From Persephonella atlantica (GTDB lineage: Bacteria > Aquificota > Aquificia > Aquificales > Hydrogenothermaceae): a DNA stretch of 64,000 nt. The DNA lies in assembly GCF_016617615.1 (NCBI RefSeq), contig NZ_JAACYA010000001.1:558001-622000 (forward strand), written 5' to 3'. Shown here piece after piece: positions 42,823 through 53,255 of the stretch. The notes under the pieces were generated by a model. That model was not told the origin of the DNA. It made no database searches and saw only the letters and a list, made by a program, of their open reading frames with translations. Position 1 is the first letter of the stretch, and each line of letters opens with the position of its first letter. The translations under genes were made by a program, and so were the position numbers.

Positions 42823-44820
42823 ATGGGTAGAGATTTTCCAGAATTTATGGTTGATGAGAGTAATATACACAGGCAAAAAAGTCTTGTTATAAAACAGATA
42901 GAAAAAAACAGAGAAGAAATAGAAAAACTACTTTCTATACCTGAGAAAAGTTATTCTAATTTTGTGAGACCTTATCAGATTTTACACACAAAATTGACAG
43001 AATTATTTTTTCCTATTTCCCATCTGAACTATGTGAAGAATTCCCCAAAGGTACAGGAGGTCTACTCTTCCCTTATTCCTGTAATAACGGAGTATTATAC
43101 ACAGATTGGTCAAGATAAAAGGATATACACAGCGTTTAAGGAAATTTATGAAAAAGAAGAACAGGTACTATCAGAAACAGAAAAAAAAGTGTTGAAGGAT
43201 CTTATAAAAGATTTTGAACTTTCAGGTGTAGGGCTTGAAAAAGAAAAAAGGGAAAGGGTAAAGGAGATAAACATAAAATTATCTCAGCTTCAGAATCAGT
43301 TTGAACAGAATCTTCTTAATGCTACAGATAGCTATGAGATGATAATTGAAGATTATGAAGATGTGAAAGAGCTCCCTGAGGTTGAACTGAAAAATGCTCA
43401 GTTTGAAAAGGATGGAAAAACAGTTTACAGATTCACACTCCATCAGCCGTCTTACATATCATATATGACCTACGGCACAAATAGGGAGAAAAGGGAACAA
43501 CTATACAGAGCTTATGTTACAAGAGCCCCAGAGAATGAAAATATTATAACCGAGATACTATCTCTCAGACATGAGCTTGCCTCATTACTGGGGTTTAAAA
43601 ATTTTGCTGAGCTTTCTCTTGAAAAAAAGATGGCACAAAGTCCAGAGGAGGTTATTAATTTTCTTAGGGAACTTGCCATCAAAAGTAAACCTCAGGCAGA
43701 AGAAGAGTATGACCAGTTAAACAGATTTGCCAGATCCATTGGGCTGGAAGATGATGTTCAGGCTTATGATTTTGCTTACTATTCAGAAAAACTTAAGAAG
43801 AAACTCTACAATATAAATGATGAAGATTACAAACCTTATTTTGAAAAAAATGCTGTTGTAAAAGGACTGTTTAACTTTCTGAATAAACTATTTAGACTTG
43901 AGTTTGAACAGATAAAAGCTCCTGTATGGCATCCTACTGTTTCTGTTTTTCATTTATACAGAAAGGGAAAAATAATTGGAAGACTTTACTTAGATTTGGA
44001 AGCACGGAAAGGAAAAAGAGACGGTGCATGGATGGATGAATGGGCAACGTATCATAAAGATTTAGAAGGAAATACTGTACTGCCTGTTGCATTTATCGTT
44101 GCAAACTTTTCCCCTTCATCTGAAGAAACACCTTCACTGCTGAGGCCATATGATGTGGAAACACTGTTCCACGAGATGGGGCATGCGCTTCATCACTTAC
44201 TCAGCAGAGTTGAAGAACCTTTTGTCAGTGGCATATCTGGAGTAGAATGGGATGCTGTAGAATTTCCTTCACAGTTTTTAGAAAAATTTGCATATGAACC
44301 GTCAGTGCTGAAAGAGTTTGCATATCATTACAAGACGGGAGAATCTATACCAGAAGAGATGATTGAACGATTAAAACAGTCAAAAAATTTTATGTCAGCA
44401 CTTTCTATGCTCAGACAGATAGAATTTGCCCTGTTTGATATGCTGATTCATATGGACAGATATACAGCAAGAGAAGTCCAAGATATCTTAAATCAAGTAA
44501 GAGAAGAAGTGGCAGTTATAAAACCCCCGCCTTATAATAGATTCCAGTGGTCTTTCAGTCACATATTTGCTGGAGGTTATGCTGCAGGATATTACAGCTA
44601 CAAATGGGCAGAAGTACTTTCAGCTGATGCATATCTGATGTTTATAAACAGTGAGGAGTATATTGAGGATTTAGCTGAAAAATTTTATACAGAGATACTC
44701 TCAAAAGGTGGAAGCAGACCGGCAAAAGAGTTGTTTAAAAACTTTGCTGGTAGAGAGCCAGATATAGATGCTCTTTTGAAGGTGAGTGGAATAAAAATAC
44801 CGCAGGAGGAAGAAGCATGA
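42823..44820 (+). CDS. M3-family oligopeptidase (PrlC/oligopeptidase A type)
   Basis: A 665-residue zinc metallopeptidase. LFHEMGHALHHLL holds the HEXXH motif, and the glutamate ligand follows in GVEWDAVEFPSQFLE. The protein is helical with no signal peptide, so it works in the cytoplasm on short peptides such as released signal peptides. AGGAGG precedes the start, and the stop overlaps the next gene by 4 nt. Confidence 0.9.
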   Translation: MGRDFPEFMVDESNIHRQKSLVIKQIEKNREEIEKLLSIPEKSYSNFVRPYQILHTKLTELFFPISHLNYVKNSPKVQEVYSSLIPVITEYYTQIGQDKRIYTAFKEIYEKEEQVLSETEKKVLKDLIKDFELSGVGLEKEKRERVKEINIKLSQLQNQFEQNLLNATDSYEMIIEDYEDVKELPEVELKNAQFEKDGKTVYRFTLHQPSYISYMTYGTNREKREQLYRAYVTRAPENENIITEILSLRHELASLLGFKNFAELSLEKKMAQSPEEVINFLRELAIKSKPQAEEEYDQLNRFARSIGLEDDVQAYDFAYYSEKLKKKLYNINDEDYKPYFEKNAVVKGLFNFLNKLFRLEFEQIKAPVWHPTVSVFHLYRKGKIIGRLYLDLEARKGKRDGAWMDEWATYHKDLEGNTVLPVAFIVANFSPSSEETPSLLRPYDVETLFHEMGHALHHLLSRVEEPFVSGISGVEWDAVEFPSQFLEKFAYEPSVLKEFAYHYKTGESIPEEMIERLKQSKNFMSALSMLRQIEFALFDMLIHMDRYTAREVQDILNQVREEVAVIKPPPYNRFQWSFSHIFAGGYAAGYYSYKWAEVLSADAYLMFINSEEYIEDLAEKFYTEILSKGGSRPAKELFKNFAGREPDIDALLKVSGIKIPQEEEA

Positions 44821-45137
44821 TTGTTGTTATGACAAAGTTTCCCATCAATCCACAGTTTTTAGAAACTTTTGAAAAGTATGCAGTAGAGAGATTTGGTGAA
44901 AAAGGGTTGAAACAGCAGGAAGGATTTATAAAAATGAACCTTCTTAAACCTGAAAACTTCCCTCCAAATAACCAAAACAGTACATTTATTATAGAAACCT
45001 ACTGGAAGGATATGGAATCTTTAAAAAAGTATATGGAAAGCGAAGCTTTCAGAAAAGCTCACGAAAATCCTCCACCAAGGGAGTGGTTTGCTGGACATCC
45101 TGTTGTTGAGGTGTATACGATAATAAAAGAGGGATAA
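44817..45137 (+). CDS. Antibiotic biosynthesis monooxygenase (ABM)-fold protein
   Basis: A 106-residue ferredoxin-like-fold protein. The N-terminal IVVMTKFPINPQ strand, the GFIKMNLLKP strand and FIIETYWKDMESLKKYMESEAF with HENPPPREWF match ABM/HmoA-like domains, which include heme-degrading and quinone-forming enzymes. No heme-binding residue is clear. It overlaps the M3 peptidase gene and precedes the RuBisCO-like gene by 1 nt, so all are in one transcript. Confidence 0.75.
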   Translation: MIVVMTKFPINPQFLETFEKYAVERFGEKGLKQQEGFIKMNLLKPENFPPNNQNSTFIIETYWKDMESLKKYMESEAFRKAHENPPPREWFAGHPVVEVYTIIKEG

Positions 45138-45138
45138 G

Positions 45139-46269
45139 ATGAACTTTATATCAGCCACATATCTGCTCAGCTCTGAAAAGAGATTTTCTCCTGAAGAAAA
45201 GTTAAAGGAATATATAAAAGAGATATTCGGAGAGGGAAAGTTTTCCCCTCAAATTTCAGAAGTGGAGTACATACACGATAGAGATTCAGGACTGTATAAA
45301 GCCCTGATAAAAATAGACTTTCCTGTTATTTTGTTCAGACACGATTTATACTCTATTTTTACGTTACTTTATGGAGAACTTGTTTTACCTGAAAATATTA
45401 AACTGATTGGAGTTGACTTTCCACTTGCATTTGTTGACCATTTTTCAGGACCAAATTTTGGAATAAAAGAGATAAGGGATATTCTTGGTATTCATCATAG
45501 ACCGCTTGTATCTATACCTTTAAAATACACAAACGGTATAAAGAAAAAAGATTTTGAAAGGCTTTTGAAGAGCATTATTGACGGTAATCCAGATATAGTA
45601 AGAGAAGATGAAATATTCTTCAGCGATGCATACATACCATTTTATGAGAGAATAGACACTGTCTGCAAAATAATAGAAAGCAGCTCAAGAAAGAAAATCC
45701 TTTATCTTCCTGTACTTGCAGGAAGTGTGAATGAAATTGTAGACAAGATAGAGTTTGCAACAGAGAGAGGCATAAATCTATTTGTGATCAATATATTTCC
45801 TGTAGGAATAGAAAGTTTACATCTTCTCTCAGAAACATATAGAGTGGGATTTTTAGTGAATCCTGGATACCCACCATTTTTTTACGAAAATGACAATTTT
45901 GGGATAGAACCTTCCCTGTTTTTTGGTAAATTACTCAGACTTGCTGGTGCTGATATGGTGTTCATACCTTCTCCTTATAGACATAGAGAAGTCCCACATT
46001 ACCGTTCTGTTGAAATTGCCAGCTCTCTTTTGGAAGATTTTTACAACATATCCCCTTCATTTCCAGTAGTTTGTGGAAACATACAGGATAAAGATTTATC
46101 CAGAATATTCTCAGATTTTGGAAATCAGGTAGTTATAGATACAGATAATCCCATCCGCTTAGAAGAAATAACAGAAGCAGTATGTTCTTTCATGGATATG
46201 CTGGAATGTGTGATATCAGGTATTACAGAGGAGGAATGCAAAAGTATAGAAAAAGGGAAAAAAGAGTGA
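45139..46269 (+). CDS. RuBisCO-like protein, MtnW-type, divergent active site
   Basis: A 376-residue protein of the RuBisCO superfamily. FVDHFSGPNFGIKEIRDILG, RPLVSIPLKY (Lys129) and GKLLRLAGAD are recognisable landmarks. In carbamylated family members the metal site reads KxDE; here it is REDE (155-158), so the carbamylated lysine is Arg155. The C-terminal phosphate-binding glycines are also lost (VVIDTDNPI). The next gene is MtnX-like, so the protein probably serves as, or derives from, the 2,3-diketo-5-methylthiopentyl-1-phosphate enolase of methionine salvage. Confidence 0.72.
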   Translation: MNFISATYLLSSEKRFSPEEKLKEYIKEIFGEGKFSPQISEVEYIHDRDSGLYKALIKIDFPVILFRHDLYSIFTLLYGELVLPENIKLIGVDFPLAFVDHFSGPNFGIKEIRDILGIHHRPLVSIPLKYTNGIKKKDFERLLKSIIDGNPDIVREDEIFFSDAYIPFYERIDTVCKIIESSSRKKILYLPVLAGSVNEIVDKIEFATERGINLFVINIFPVGIESLHLLSETYRVGFLVNPGYPPFFYENDNFGIEPSLFFGKLLRLAGADMVFIPSPYRHREVPHYRSVEIASSLLEDFYNISPSFPVVCGNIQDKDLSRIFSDFGNQVVIDTDNPIRLEEITEAVCSFMDMLECVISGITEEECKSIEKGKKE

Positions 46270-46946
46270 AAGCTATATTCTTTTCAGACTTTGACGGAAC
46301 AGTAACAAAAAAAGATGTTATTGAGTCAATCATGTCTTATTTTGCACCTCCCCACTGGAAGAATATTCATAACTCTCTTATAAGAGGAAAGCTGGACATA
46401 GATGTTGGGATAAGAATGATGTTTAATCTAATCCCCTGTGATAGTAAAGAAGAGATTATAAAATGGTGTCTGGAAAATGTTGAACTGAGGGAAGGATTTG
46501 GAGAGTTTCTCCAGTACCTGAATAGTAAAGGTGTTCATTTTGTTATTCTGAGTGGAGGTCTTGATTTTTATATATATCCACTTTTGCATAGGTATTTGAA
46601 TCTGATCCATAAAATACACTGTAATAGATTCAGATGTTATAACGGTAAGATGGATCTTTTTTTTACCTATAGGTGCAACTGCAAATGTAGGAGGAACTGT
46701 GGAACCTGTAAGCTGTATGTTATTCAAAAATATTACAAAAATTACAGTCTGAAATTTTATGCCGGAGATGGTATAACAGACCTTGACGCATGTCAATATA
46801 ATGATATAATTTTTTCAACAGGAGGGCTCACAGGGTATTTAAAAAAATATAAGAATAAGAGGACAAGACATTTTGAAACATTTTATGATGTTATAAATGC
46901 TATGGAGGAAATGGAGAGGGAATCTTACTATGAAAAGTCTCTGTGA
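46266..46946 (+). CDS. mtnX: MtnX-like HAD phosphatase of methionine salvage
   Basis: A HAD-family phosphatase with the catalytic SDFDGTVT motif at the N-terminus, a lysine and ILSGGLDFYI in the middle, and GDGITDLDAC. A cysteine-rich insert CNCKCRRNCGTC matches the cysteine cluster seen in MtnX enzymes. It would dephosphorylate the enolised methylthiopentenyl phosphate. The start is uncertain: GTG at 46266 overlaps the previous stop (GTGA), while ATG at 46236 would extend it by 10 residues. The 226-residue length fits the family. Confidence 0.75.
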   Translation: MKAIFFSDFDGTVTKKDVIESIMSYFAPPHWKNIHNSLIRGKLDIDVGIRMMFNLIPCDSKEEIIKWCLENVELREGFGEFLQYLNSKGVHFVILSGGLDFYIYPLLHRYLNLIHKIHCNRFRCYNGKMDLFFTYRCNCKCRRNCGTCKLYVIQKYYKNYSLKFYAGDGITDLDACQYNDIIFSTGGLTGYLKKYKNKRTRHFETFYDVINAMEEMERESYYEKSL

Positions 46947-47002
46947 AAAATCTGTGAAATCAGTTAAAATGAATTCCATCAAATATTTTAGGAGGTAATC
47001 TC

Positions 47003-47776
47003 ATGGGAGAAAACACGGCCGTTAAGTGGATTCTGTTCTTCTTCTTCCCGGCACTGTTCATTTACGGCCTGTTGCATGTTTATTCATCAAAACCTGCACA
47101 GGCAAAAAGAACAAAAGATCTCACGGCGCAGGAAGAAGCAGGAAGAAAAGTTTATAACAAGTTCTGTGTTGGATGTCATGGAGTAAATGGTGATGGTCAG
47201 TCTGAAGCAGCAAAATTTTTCAAGGACAAACCACCTAACTTTCACACAGCTGTTTTCAGATGGAAGTCTACACCCGAAGGTTGTCTTCCAACAGATGAAG
47301 ATCTGATGCACATTCTGAACTGGGGACTACCTCAAACTCCAATGCCATCATTTAAACTTGTTCCAGAAGTTCAGAAGAGAGCTGTTATTGCCTACATCAA
47401 ATCATTCTCAGACAGATGGGAGAAAGGACAGCCTGACCATGAAAAATGTCAGTCTGTTTACAGAAAGATTAAAAGACCTGTAAACTTCGGTTCTCCTGAG
47501 CTTATTGCGAAAGGGAAGGAGATTTATGCACAAAACTGTACAGCATGTCACGGTGAGCAGGGAAGAGGAGACGGTCCACTTGCATCTACACTTCCAGTTC
47601 CTCCAACAGACCTGACATACCCTGTTAGAGCTGCAGGTCCAAATCCAGAAGATACATTCAGAGTTCTCACTGTTGGTCTTGAAGGTTCCCCAATGCCTAA
47701 ATTTGATTTCTTATCTGAAGAAGACAGATGGGCTCTTGTTTCTTACATCGCTTACCTTATGAACAAAGGTAAATAA
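47003..47776 (+). CDS. Membrane-anchored diheme cytochrome c (CcoP-like heme domains)
   Basis: A 257-residue protein with one N-terminal helix (WILFFFFPALFIYGLLHVY) and two cytochrome c domains with CVGCH and CTACH, each followed by a likely methionine ligand (TPMPSF and SPMPKF). It starts a cbb3 oxidase operon, 14 nt before ccoN. In the usual CcoP, two c hemes are preceded by a conserved transmembrane anchor; here that anchor seems to be encoded separately at 50274. This protein is therefore likely to fill the CcoP electron-entry role. Confidence 0.82.
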   Translation: MGENTAVKWILFFFFPALFIYGLLHVYSSKPAQAKRTKDLTAQEEAGRKVYNKFCVGCHGVNGDGQSEAAKFFKDKPPNFHTAVFRWKSTPEGCLPTDEDLMHILNWGLPQTPMPSFKLVPEVQKRAVIAYIKSFSDRWEKGQPDHEKCQSVYRKIKRPVNFGSPELIAKGKEIYAQNCTACHGEQGRGDGPLASTLPVPPTDLTYPVRAAGPNPEDTFRVLTVGLEGSPMPKFDFLSEEDRWALVSYIAYLMNKGK

Positions 47777-47790
47777 TAAGGAGGGTAAAA

Positions 47791-49182
47791 ATGGCGGCTA
47801 ACAATCAAGAACTACAAAACCTTGTCAACTATGGGCTTGTTAAAGCTCATGTTGCAATGGGTTTGATATTTTTCATTATCGTTGCGTTAATGGGATTTCT
47901 ATACTCACTTCAGCTTGACGGTATATATCCCCTTGCAGGAATTGAGTTTTTATCTCCTGGTAGGGTTAGAATGATACATACAGCAGGTGCTGCATATGGA
48001 TTCCTTGTAAACATGTTTACTGGTCTTTTATACTGGGCTGTTCCAAGATTTACAGGATACAGAATTTTGAGTAATGCTCTTGGATGGTTTATGTTTATTG
48101 CACTGCAGGCGGCAGTTTTAATAACAGTTGTGGCTATTCTTTTCCTTGGGATGGCAGATAACGTTGAGTGGGGAGAAACTCCATGGTGGCTTGACCCAAT
48201 AATTGTATTCTGGTTACTGCTTCACCTTTTACAGTTTGGTGCTCCGCTGTTTAAAGCTTCTCAGAGAGGGCCTCTGTACGTTACAGGATGGTATATAGCA
48301 GCAATGCTTGTATGGACACCACTTGTTGTGTTTATGGGTAATCTGATACCAAGATTCTGGGCTGTAGGTTCTGGTGCAGGAGCTGTTCAGTCAACGTTTA
48401 TCCATGACCTTGTTGGTCTGTACGTCACTCCTGTTGCATGGGGTCTTATGTACTACTTTGTACCAGTTATTATGAAGAAGCCTATGTGGTCTCACGGGCT
48501 GTCGCTTCTTGGATTCTGGGGACTGGCATTTTTCTATCCAATGAATGGTGTTCACCACTTCCTCTGGTCTCCAATACCAATGTTTGCTCAGTACTCAGCT
48601 GTTTTTGCAACAGTTGCTGTTGAGTTTGCAGTTACATCTGTTCTGATCAACTTTATGATGACACTGAGAGGTTCAGCAGAACAGCTTAAATACAATGTTC
48701 CACTGAGATATATGTACACAGGTGCTATCTTCTACTGGATTACATGCTTCCAGTGTGCATTCCACGTTACACTCACATTCCAGAAGGTTATCCACTTTAC
48801 AGACTGGGTAACAGGACACGCTCACCTGATAATGTTTGGAACATTTGGTCTTTGGGTTCTTGGTATGGCTGAGTATGTGTGGCCAAGACTGTTCGGAAAA
48901 GAAACAATGTACTCAAAAGGTCTTTCAGAAGGTGCTTACTGGCTCCTTATGATTGGTGTTCTTGCAATGTTCTTTGACCTGACAGCAGCAGGTCTTGTTC
49001 AGGGATTTGACTGGATAGGACTCAACCCATGGATTGATTCTGTAAACTTCTCTAAACCATTCTGGTACTTCAGGTCTATAGCTGGAATAATGATGATAAC
49101 AGGGCTGTTTATGTATGCACTGAACTTCTATAAGACTGCGACTGCAAAAACTGGTCTCACAGCAGAGCTCAGAGAAGCATAA
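47791..49182 (+). CDS. ccoN: cbb3-type cytochrome c oxidase subunit I
   Basis: A 463-residue, 12-helix subunit with the heme b, heme b3 and CuB sites. Histidines are in RMIHTAGAAYG, FIHDLVGLYVT, NGVHHFLW and DWVTGHAHLIMFG. The tyrosine that is cross-linked in cbb3 enzymes would be in WGLMYYFVP. cbb3 oxidases have high oxygen affinity, which suits microaerobic growth. AAGGAGGG lies before the start, and ccoO follows 14 nt later. Confidence 0.93.
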   Translation: MAANNQELQNLVNYGLVKAHVAMGLIFFIIVALMGFLYSLQLDGIYPLAGIEFLSPGRVRMIHTAGAAYGFLVNMFTGLLYWAVPRFTGYRILSNALGWFMFIALQAAVLITVVAILFLGMADNVEWGETPWWLDPIIVFWLLLHLLQFGAPLFKASQRGPLYVTGWYIAAMLVWTPLVVFMGNLIPRFWAVGSGAGAVQSTFIHDLVGLYVTPVAWGLMYYFVPVIMKKPMWSHGLSLLGFWGLAFFYPMNGVHHFLWSPIPMFAQYSAVFATVAVEFAVTSVLINFMMTLRGSAEQLKYNVPLRYMYTGAIFYWITCFQCAFHVTLTFQKVIHFTDWVTGHAHLIMFGTFGLWVLGMAEYVWPRLFGKETMYSKGLSEGAYWLLMIGVLAMFFDLTAAGLVQGFDWIGLNPWIDSVNFSKPFWYFRSIAGIMMITGLFMYALNFYKTATAKTGLTAELREA

Positions 49183-49196
49183 GGAGGTAAGAAGTT

Positions 49197-49928
49197 ATGG
49201 GTAAGATGGAACGTTTTTCATTTGTTGCGTTAGTGGCAGGAATTATATTTTTCCTGTTTGCTGACTTTATATCGTGGGCTCTGCCTATGTTTGTTCTAAA
49301 GGACATACCTAAAAAATCTGTAGAAGATCTGGCAGCTGAAGCTATAGCGAAGAACACAACAGCATGGTCAGACTTCAATAAACTGGCAAGATATTATCCT
49401 GATTCTTTCAAAAAGTTATGTGAATATACAGAAGCTTATAGTGGAGCTGGAGATGTCATAAAAGACTGTAAGCCAAACGAAAAGACCTTCGCTAAAGCTC
49501 TCAGAATAGGTCACAGATGGTATATTGCTGAAGGTTGCTGGAACTGTCATTCTCAGATGGTCAGACCTGTTTCTAACGAAACACTCAGATTTGGAATTCC
49601 TGGGGTATCTAATACTGTGTCATATCCTTCTGAGTTCCAGAACGAACTTCAGGCTCCGGTTCTGTGGGGAACAAAGAGAATTGGACAGGATTTAATAAGG
49701 GTAGCTGCTGTACACGATGTTAGCTGGCATGTAGCTCACCTTTATAACCCTCAGTCCACATCTCCTGGTTCTGTTATGCCTGGATATCCATGGTTCTTTG
49801 AGAAGGATAAAAACGGGAATATAGTTCCAAATGAAAGAGGTATAGCTCTCCTTACTTATGTAATGTGGCTTGGTAGCTGGGAAGTAAAACCACCTAAGTC
49901 GTTTAGAATTGAAACTGCGGAAAAATAG
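49197..49928 (+). CDS. ccoO: cbb3-type oxidase monoheme cytochrome c subunit
   Basis: A 243-residue protein with one N-terminal helix and a heme c site in GCWNCHSQMVRP, typical of CcoO. GTKRIGQDLIRV, WHVAHLYNPQ and SVMPGYPW are also family hallmarks. It passes electrons from CcoP to the CcoN hemes. An insert of about 60 residues between helix and heme site is longer than in many CcoO. It is followed by two hairpins at 49928-49967. Confidence 0.92.
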   Translation: MGKMERFSFVALVAGIIFFLFADFISWALPMFVLKDIPKKSVEDLAAEAIAKNTTAWSDFNKLARYYPDSFKKLCEYTEAYSGAGDVIKDCKPNEKTFAKALRIGHRWYIAEGCWNCHSQMVRPVSNETLRFGIPGVSNTVSYPSEFQNELQAPVLWGTKRIGQDLIRVAAVHDVSWHVAHLYNPQSTSPGSVMPGYPWFFEKDKNGNIVPNERGIALLTYVMWLGSWEVKPPKSFRIETAEK

Positions 49929-49967
49929 GGGCTGTGGTAGCCCCTTTTCTCCTAAAAAGGAGAAATG
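49928..49967 (+). promoter_or_regulatory. Two tandem hairpins between ccoO and the next gene
   Basis: GGGGCT (49928-49933) pairs with AGCCCC (49939-49944) and is followed by TTTT, so it looks like a weak terminator. It is directly followed by TTTCTCC / GGAGAAA, a second stem whose 3' arm ends just before the Shine-Dalgarno of the next gene. Together they could set the ratio of CcoNO to the downstream small subunits by partial termination or RNA processing. Confidence 0.5.
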
Positions 49968-49977
49968 GAGGTAAAAG

Positions 49978-50274
49978 ATGAGAATATCTCAGAAAACAGT
50001 AGCCTTACTCATACTGTTCATATTCCTGTTTGTTGTTGGAACAATTATAGCAGTCAGGACTGTCGCATATCTTGAAGCTGGAATGTCAGGTTCTGAGCTG
50101 AAAGGTTTTCTTGTGGAAGTAATAGCTTATGTTGTAGCTCTTACTGGCTGGTTCTTTCTGTTTGTATATTCCTATATGAAAGGAGACTTTAAAGATATTG
50201 AGGGTCCAAAATATGAGATTTTGGACATGGAAGAGAAGATTATAAAAGCAGAAAAAGAAGGAGGTAAATACTGA
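49978..50274 (+). CDS. Small two-helix cbb3-associated protein (CcoS/CcoQ-like)
   Basis: A 98-residue protein with two membrane helices followed by the cytoplasmic tail FKDIEGPKYEILDMEEK. That tail resembles the DLEGPxxRIL motif of CcoS and some CcoQ proteins, which act in cbb3 assembly or stability. A GGAGGT Shine-Dalgarno precedes the start, and the stop overlaps the next gene. The exact name cannot be fixed. Confidence 0.65.
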   Translation: MRISQKTVALLILFIFLFVVGTIIAVRTVAYLEAGMSGSELKGFLVEVIAYVVALTGWFFLFVYSYMKGDFKDIEGPKYEILDMEEKIIKAEKEGGKY

Positions 50275-50498
50275 TGGCTTCACATCTTGAAAATACAAAG
50301 GCAGTAGATAAGATCACATATGTCACGGATGCTGTCCCAACATGGTGGATGCTTTTCTGGATTGGTTATATTCTGTTTACTGTAGCTTACATAGTTTTTG
50401 ACTGGATACCAGATTTCTTAGGCTGGTTAGATGTTATAGGAAAAGGTCCAGAGGCAGCTGATAAGTACATCTGGCTCAGAGAGTTAATGAGACATTAA
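50274..50498 (+). CDS. Stand-alone CcoP N-terminal anchor-like protein
   Basis: A 74-residue protein with one membrane helix. The sequence AVPTWWMLFWIGYILFTVAY matches the PxWW transmembrane anchor found at the N-terminus of canonical CcoP, but there is no cytochrome domain. A diheme cytochrome encoded at 47003 in the same operon could complete it. It is the last gene before the terminator at 50536. Confidence 0.7.
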   Translation: MASHLENTKAVDKITYVTDAVPTWWMLFWIGYILFTVAYIVFDWIPDFLGWLDVIGKGPEAADKYIWLRELMRH

Positions 50499-50535
50499 TA
50501 AAACAGTAAATTAAACTCAGTAATCTTTTATTAGG

Positions 50536-50560
50536 AAGGGGCGTTAAGCCCCTTTTTTTT
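50536..50560 (+). terminator. Rho-independent terminator of the cbb3 operon
   Basis: AAGGGGC (50536-50542) pairs with GCCCCTT (50548-50554) around a 5-nt loop, and a run of T follows to 50560. It lies 38 nt after the last cbb3 gene. Confidence 0.9.
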
Positions 50561-50647
50561 ATTGTTTCATGGAAATTTTCGGTTTTATTCTGTAAGATTA
50601 TTTATACCGTAAATACCCATATTTAGATTAGAAATTTAATAAAAATA

Positions 50648-50676
50648 TTGACTTTTTAATAATTCTGTTTTATCTT
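50648..50676 (+). promoter_or_regulatory. Sigma-70 promoter of a candidate small RNA
   Basis: TTGACT (50648-50653), a 17-nt spacer and TATCTT (50671-50676). It lies downstream of the cbb3 terminator and predicts a start near 50683, well before the rhomboid gene. Confidence 0.5.
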
Positions 50677-50682
50677 AATTAG

Positions 50683-50738
50683 CACCTCCCCCCTCCCTCC
50701 CCCAATTTCTGAGGCTCTGCAACGGAGCCTCCTTTTTA
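50683..50738 (+). ncRNA. Candidate C-rich small RNA with anti-Shine-Dalgarno motifs
   Basis: Between a promoter (50648-50676) and an intrinsic terminator (50711-50737) lies a region with no open reading frame. It would produce an RNA of about 55 nt. Its 5' part is CACCTCC followed by more CCCTCC repeats (about 50684-50704), complementary to GGAGG-type Shine-Dalgarno sequences, then the terminator hairpin. This is the layout of small C/U-rich trans-acting RNAs in other bacteria. An alternative is a leader of the rhomboid gene that ends early. Confidence 0.5.
50711..50737 (+). terminator. Rho-independent terminator of the candidate small RNA
   Basis: GAGGCTC (50711-50717) pairs perfectly with GAGCCTC (50725-50731), with a 7-nt loop and TTTTT after one C. 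It lies upstream of the rhomboid gene and downstream of a promoter, with no protein-coding gene between. Confidence 0.85.
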
Positions 50739-51418
50739 TTCTGGTATGTTATCATATATAAAAAAGGGGGAAACAATGATCCCACTGAAAGATAACATCC
50801 CTACAAGGGTTTTTCCCTTTCTTACTGTCTTTCTTATTGTTGTTAACTCCACTATTTTTATTTATGAACTGACCATTCCTCCGTATATGTTTAAAGAGTT
50901 TATATATAGATATGGTTTGCTGCCTGTAGATGTCATCGGGCTGAGATTTGACAAAGTTATAACTTCAATGTTCCTTCACGGTAGTTTTGCTCATCTGTTT
51001 GGTAATATGCTATTTTTATGGATATTTGGAAATAATGTAGAAGATGCTCTGGGTAGATTCAGATTTATCGTTTTTTACCTTGTTTCAGGCTTTGGAGCTG
51101 CACTGACGCAGTCTATTGTAAGTATTGCAACTGGTAATCTTTATGTGCCCATGATTGGAGCATCTGGCGCAATAAGCGGAATATTGGCTGCATACATAAA
51201 GCTGTATCCACACGCAAAGGTTCTAACTTTTATACCACCATTTTTCTTTATGTTGTTCGTTCTTCCTGCCTGGTTCTTTATAGGTTATTGGTTTTTCTTA
51301 CAGGTTCTTTTTGCTATTGCTGTTCCTCCGGGGATAGGAGGTGTAGCGTGGTATGCACATATAGGAGGCTTTATAACTGGCTGGTTTGTTATTGACGTCC
51401 TTTACAGACCCTCAAAAG

Positions 51419-53111
<1,693 letters not shown>

Positions 53112-53255
53112 TTATGGAATATAAACATGATATGTAATAAGAATATCAAAAACAATATATTAAACAGGTTTAATTTAACTTAAAATTAACATAATATTTA
53201 AAAATTGTAAAAATGGTATAAAATATAGCTGAACATAATGTAACGAGGTGAAAAG

